Shown here piece by piece: positions 22,696 to 24,879 of a stretch of DNA of 24,879 nucleotides. The position numbers and the translations under genes are program-made. The stretch's first letter is position 1, and the number at the start of each line of letters is the position of its first letter. The stretch lies in NCBI GenBank assembly GCA_044360435.1, contig JBIKKI010000019.1:1-24879 (forward strand), written 5' to 3'. Source of the DNA: REEB481 sp044360435. Its GTDB lineage: Bacteria > Bacteroidota > Bacteroidia > NS11-12g > UBA955. A model generated the notes under the pieces. The model made no database searches and had not been told where the DNA came from. It saw only the letters and a list, made by a program, of their open reading frames with translations.

Positions 22696-23457
22696 ATGGG
22701 TGCAACACAGTTTCATATTCCGCAACGTGCCATTGAAATTGGCGTATTGCTGGCTACACTGCTGTTGATTTTACTGGCGCGCAGGGCGGTACTGCATCTG
22801 TACTACCGCCGAAAGGGGAACAAGAACCGCGATAATTTCGTGGTTACCATCAATCAACTCAGCCTGATCATTGGCGGACTGCTGTTGTTTTTCGGCATCC
22901 TGAAACTCATGCATATCAGCATCAGGGAGTTTTTTACATCGCTTACCATTTTTGCCGCGGCCCTGGCCCTTATTTTCAAAGATTATGTAAGCAATGCGCT
23001 GAATGGGATGATTCTGATGTTCAGTGACACCTACAGTATTGGTGATTGGGTGCGCATCGGCCAGCATAAAGGCAAAATTCAGAACATCAACCTGCTTAAT
23101 GTTCAGCTTTTGGACGATGATGATGATTTGGTCATCATTCCCAACAACCTGGTATTGCAGGTAAGCACAGTGAATTACAGCAAAAATCCGGGACGCTTTG
23201 TGAGTTTGGAATTCGAGCTGGACAGCGGACAAATCATGCCACTCGACCAATTGGAGGCCCGCCTGCTGCATGCCATCAGCGGTGAGCCACTGATTAAAGA
23301 AGGAACCACACAACTGCGTGCCGAGGAGTTTGCCAAAGGACATATGCTGCTGCGTTTCAGGTTTGAGATGTTGCGTTACGACAAAGTTGCCGAGCGCAGA
23401 ATCAAGCAACTTTTGTGGCTTCGAATCAGCGAATGCACTGCCCGGAAGGAAATCTAA
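22696..23457 (+). CDS. small MscS-family mechanosensitive channel
   Basis: A 253-residue inner-membrane channel protein that would release solutes on hypo-osmotic shock. There are three predicted helices (about 12-30, 50-70 and 75-100); the third (IFAAALALIFKDYVSNALNGMILMF) is the pore helix of MscS. The beta domain follows: YSIGDWVRIGQHKGKIQNIN, LLNVQLLDDDDDLVIIPNNL and STVNYSK, then the alpha/beta C-terminal domain. MscS usually has TxxRxxDxxxxxIPN; here the segment carries an unusual run of five Asp (about 138-142) before LVIIPNN. ATG 22696 is preceded by TAAATTCG-CATC. It is divergent from the phosphoesterase. Confidence 0.92.
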   Translation: MGATQFHIPQRAIEIGVLLATLLLILLARRAVLHLYYRRKGNKNRDNFVVTINQLSLIIGGLLLFFGILKLMHISIREFFTSLTIFAAALALIFKDYVSNALNGMILMFSDTYSIGDWVRIGQHKGKIQNINLLNVQLLDDDDDLVIIPNNLVLQVSTVNYSKNPGRFVSLEFELDSGQIMPLDQLEARLLHAISGEPLIKEGTTQLRAEEFAKGHMLLRFRFEMLRYDKVAERRIKQLLWLRISECTARKEI

Positions 23458-23465
23458 AAAAACAC

Positions 23466-23497
23466 TTGACAACCCAAGGGTGAAGGCAATAATTTTG
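23466..23497 (+). promoter_or_regulatory. promoter upstream of the acidic unknown gene
   Basis: TAATTTTG (23490-23497) matches TAnnTTTG exactly, with TTG at 23466-23468 upstream (spacer 21 bases, slightly long for a -33 element). The predicted start site near 23502 leaves a leader of about 20 bases before ATG 23523. The TTGACA-like sequence could also be read as a sigma70 -35, but no TATAAT lies at 17 bases. Confidence 0.5.
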
Positions 23498-23522
23498 ACA
23501 GCATAAATAGGCAAGGCACTGC

Positions 23523-23861
23523 ATGTCGAAACAGGAGAAGAAAAGAATGGTGATTGACTACAAGAATCTCACAGACGAGATGCTTGCGCTGCTGGATGAA
23601 CAATATCCAACAGGGTTCAACGGCCATTACACAAAGTTCCCGAATTCAAAAGGTGAAATCATCTCTGCCGTGCGTCTGGAAACCGATGACACCATCTATC
23701 TGGTGAAAATCAGTGCGCAGATGAAACAAATCCTGACGGAGGCGGAAATGGATGAGATGATTAAACCGAATGAAAAGGACTTAGAGGAAGAAGAGGGTGG
23801 ATCTGACGAAGAGGAGGAATCAGATACCGGTTCGCGCAATGCCGATGCCGAGGAAGAGTAA
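23523..23861 (+). CDS. small acidic conserved protein, unknown function
   Basis: A 112-residue cytoplasmic protein without signal peptide. The N-terminal 80 residues look folded (MVIDYKNLTDEMLALLDEQYP, GFNGHYTKFPNSKGEIISAV, TDDTIYLVKISAQMKQ), an alpha/beta pattern. The last 30 residues are a highly acidic low-complexity tail (KDLEEEEGGSDEEEESD). I do not recognise a named family, although similar short acidic-tailed proteins occur in Bacteroidota. Acidic tails often bind basic proteins or nucleic-acid-binding proteins; that is only a general inference. The ATG follows an exact -7 box. apaG follows 33-39 bases downstream in the same direction and may be co-transcribed. Confidence 0.75.
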   Translation: MSKQEKKRMVIDYKNLTDEMLALLDEQYPTGFNGHYTKFPNSKGEIISAVRLETDDTIYLVKISAQMKQILTEAEMDEMIKPNEKDLEEEEGGSDEEEESDTGSRNADAEEE

Positions 23862-23900
23862 ATTCTGAAAACCCTTATGGTTTGAGTTTGTTATTTGAGG

Positions 23901-24287
23901 GTGAATTTCGCCCTCACCAGGGACATATCGGTTGCCGTTCGGGTCATTTACCGTGAATTGGAGAGTACTCCGTTTGCAGATCAATACATCTGGGCCTACG
24001 AAGTAACCATAGAAAACCGCAGTTCCGATACGGTACAATTGCTCAGCCGCAAGTGGGAAATCCGTGAATGGAACGGCCATACCCGAATCGTCATTGGGGA
24101 TGGCGTGGTTGGCAAGCAACCTGTGCTGCTTCCGGGATCTTCATATCAATATGTTTCAGGATGCAAACTGGCATCTGCCTATGGCATCATGGGCGGTTTT
24201 TACATCTTTGAAAACAAGGAACTCGCCACCAGTTTCGAGGTGAAAATCCCTGAGTTTCGGTTGGAAGTGCCGTTCTTACTGAACTGA
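23901..24287 (+). CDS. apaG: ApaG/DUF525 domain protein
   Basis: A protein of about 128 residues with the ApaG fibronectin-III-like fold: YIWAYEVTIENRSSDTVQLLSRKWEI, GDGVVGKQPVLLPGSSYQYVSGC and MGGFYIF ... VEVPFLLN-like C-terminus (LEVPFLLN). The GDGVVGxQPxLxPG and F-x-Y-x-SGC motifs define the family. Named after a locus linked to Co2+ resistance in enteric bacteria, its biochemical role is unresolved; the domain also occurs in some F-box proteins. No ATG is present at the head: GTG 23901 (VNFALTRDISVAV) is my choice because its N-terminus aligns with homologues, with TTG 23895 as alternative. Confidence 0.9.
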   Translation: MNFALTRDISVAVRVIYRELESTPFADQYIWAYEVTIENRSSDTVQLLSRKWEIREWNGHTRIVIGDGVVGKQPVLLPGSSYQYVSGCKLASAYGIMGGFYIFENKELATSFEVKIPEFRLEVPFLLN

Positions 24288-24290
24288 ATC

Positions 24291-24665
24291 TTAAGAACCA
24301 CCTCCCGGTGTTTTACCGTTGATGGCTACCACGTCCGAGTTTGAAATGGTATATCTGTACTCGTAGCAATAATATACCTGCTTGTCTGCAACGATACTTT
24401 CAATACGGGTATGGTATGCAAAATCGAATCCATTGGCCTGCAACTCGCCGCGTTCAATGGAAGTCTGCCCATCCCGATACAGTCGATCCAGAATTCTTCG
24501 GTTGCGCCGCAGGATGTTGTTTACATTCCTGACGTAGTTATTGGCATCGCAGTTTTGCCGGTTGTGAAACTGATTGCGGCAGCCATCATCACAAAACAAT
24601 TTATCCGAACGGCCATGAAAAGCGCGGCCACACTCCTTACAAAGACGTTTATAAATAGATTCCAT
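24291..24665 (-). CDS. small zinc-finger protein, unknown function
   Basis: A 124-residue cytoplasmic protein. The N-terminus carries a four-cysteine zinc site C9-x2-C12-x12-C25-x3-C29 (CKECGRAFHGRSDKLFC DDGC) followed by RNQFHNR, a treble-clef/zinc-ribbon type seen in DUF2116-like proteins. A basic helical stretch follows (VRNVNNILRRNRRILDRLY), then a C-terminal part with an antiparallel strand pattern (FDFAYHTRIESIVADKQVYYCYEYRYTI) ending in PGGGS. The first two thirds look suited to nucleic acid binding, by inference. It is convergent with apaG (3 bases apart). No clear -7 box stands upstream; TAGCTTTT at about 24688-24681 is a weak candidate. Confidence 0.75.
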   Translation of the reverse strand: MESIYKRLCKECGRAFHGRSDKLFCDDGCRNQFHNRQNCDANNYVRNVNNILRRNRRILDRLYRDGQTSIERGELQANGFDFAYHTRIESIVADKQVYYCYEYRYTISNSDVVAINGKTPGGGS

Positions 24666-24716
24666 AACAAGTAAACCATAAAAAGCTAAAAAAACAATGA
24701 ACTATGTACAATAATA

Positions 24717-24748
24717 ACAAAGCCCTCCAGATTTCCAAAGGGCTTTGT
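24717..24748 (-). terminator. intrinsic terminator of the gene at the right edge
   Basis: ACAAAGCCCT (24717-24726) and AGGGCTTTGT (24739-24748) form a perfect 10-bp stem with a 12-base loop, flanked by AT-rich sequence. It lies 24 bases past the stop of the leftward gene at the window edge and upstream of the zinc-finger gene, separating the two units. Confidence 0.8.
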
Positions 24749-24771
24749 TTGCGTGTGTATCGGTATGATGC

Positions 24772-24879
24772 TTAACCGCCGATGCCGTTCATAGTCGGGC
24801 GTGTCGGCGCCTGACGCTGTTCTGCCGGAGCGGGATTCCCGGGTTGCCCGGGCCTTGAGTTTTCGGAGCCGCCTGCCGG
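24772..24879 (-). CDS. C-terminal tail of a leftward gene cut by the window edge
   Basis: The minus strand is open from the right edge to TAA at 24774-24772, giving 35 residues rich in Pro, Gly, Ala, Gln and Asn, ending PTRPTMNGIGG. A terminator hairpin follows at the right distance, which supports a real gene end. Composition suggests a disordered tail; the protein cannot be identified from this part. Confidence 0.55.
   Translation of the reverse strand, partial: PAGGSENSRPGQPGNPAPAEQRQAPTRPTMNGIGG

Noticed and set aside
23461..23500. TTGACA-like sequence as a sigma70 -35 element
   Set aside because: There is no TATAAT at about 17 bases, whereas an exact TAnnTTTG lies downstream, which fits the phylum's own promoter type better.
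22771..23514. A 247-codon minus-strand frame opposite the MscS gene
   Set aside because: Complement of a clear MscS gene; no promoter or domain support.
1..24879. CRISPR arrays, insertion sequences, prophage genes, tRNA or rRNA genes
   Set aside because: I looked for direct-repeat arrays, transposase or integrase motifs, terminal repeats and cloverleaf-like sequences and found none.

Overview
The window looks like ordinary chromosome from a member of the Bacteroidota, probably Flavobacteriales or a close relative. The reasons are a type IX secretion (T9SS) cargo protein with a C-terminal sorting domain, a PorT-family protein, a PorE-like OmpA/beta-propeller protein, a lipidated TamA-like protein, DUF4271 and DUF5777 proteins, a menaquinone-type UbiE/MenG, and many upstream sequences that match the Bacteroidota -7 promoter element TAnnTTTG. 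Ribosome binding sites of the AGGAGG type are not evident, as expected for this phylum. I see no phage, plasmid, insertion sequence or CRISPR array, and base composition looks even throughout.

Layout. 1-3085: the 3' part of an envelope OmpA/PD40 protein, convergent with an acyl-CoA carboxylase beta subunit of methylcrotonyl-CoA type. 3149-3303: a compact signal recognition particle RNA gene with its promoter, abutting the terminator of the next gene. 3321-7672: a large T9SS-exported beta-propeller protein, then lipoyl synthase behind a small outer-membrane protein gene. 7693-9563: an OsmC-type protein, a 46-residue lipoprotein gene, and a PG_1098-type methyltransferase. 9578-12933: a three-gene leftward operon (TamL-like lipoprotein, DUF4271 membrane protein, uroporphyrinogen-III synthase). 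12975-14707: hemW and engB, convergent with overlapping stop codons. 14775-18404: a tightly coupled rightward operon menG-porT-tgt-lptG. 18415-20310: a leftward operon of an anchored OB-fold protein, a YceI protein and a DUF5777 beta-barrel. 20355-24879: a secreted amidohydrolase, a PdeM-like phosphoesterase, a small MscS channel, an acidic unknown protein, ApaG, a small zinc-finger protein, and the C-terminal tail of one more leftward gene.

The genes are mostly housekeeping: envelope biogenesis (porT, the lptG-like gene, TamL-like, T9SS cargo), heme synthesis and delivery (hemD, hemW), cofactors (lipA, menG), tRNA modification (tgt) and ribosome assembly (engB). The most striking pattern is not a gene. 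At most heads of transcription units a TAnnTTTG-like box ends only 4-9 bases before the start codon, and divergent gene pairs share back-to-back or palindromic boxes. If these are real promoters, many mRNAs here would be leaderless or nearly so. Several starts are TTG or GTG (the 6959-7672 gene, lipA, menG, porT, tgt, apaG), so default ATG-based start calls would be wrong for them. I found no convincing new multi-gene defence or mobile system; the best candidates for unexplained biology are this promoter architecture, the small lipoprotein, and the OB-fold/YceI/DUF5777 operon.
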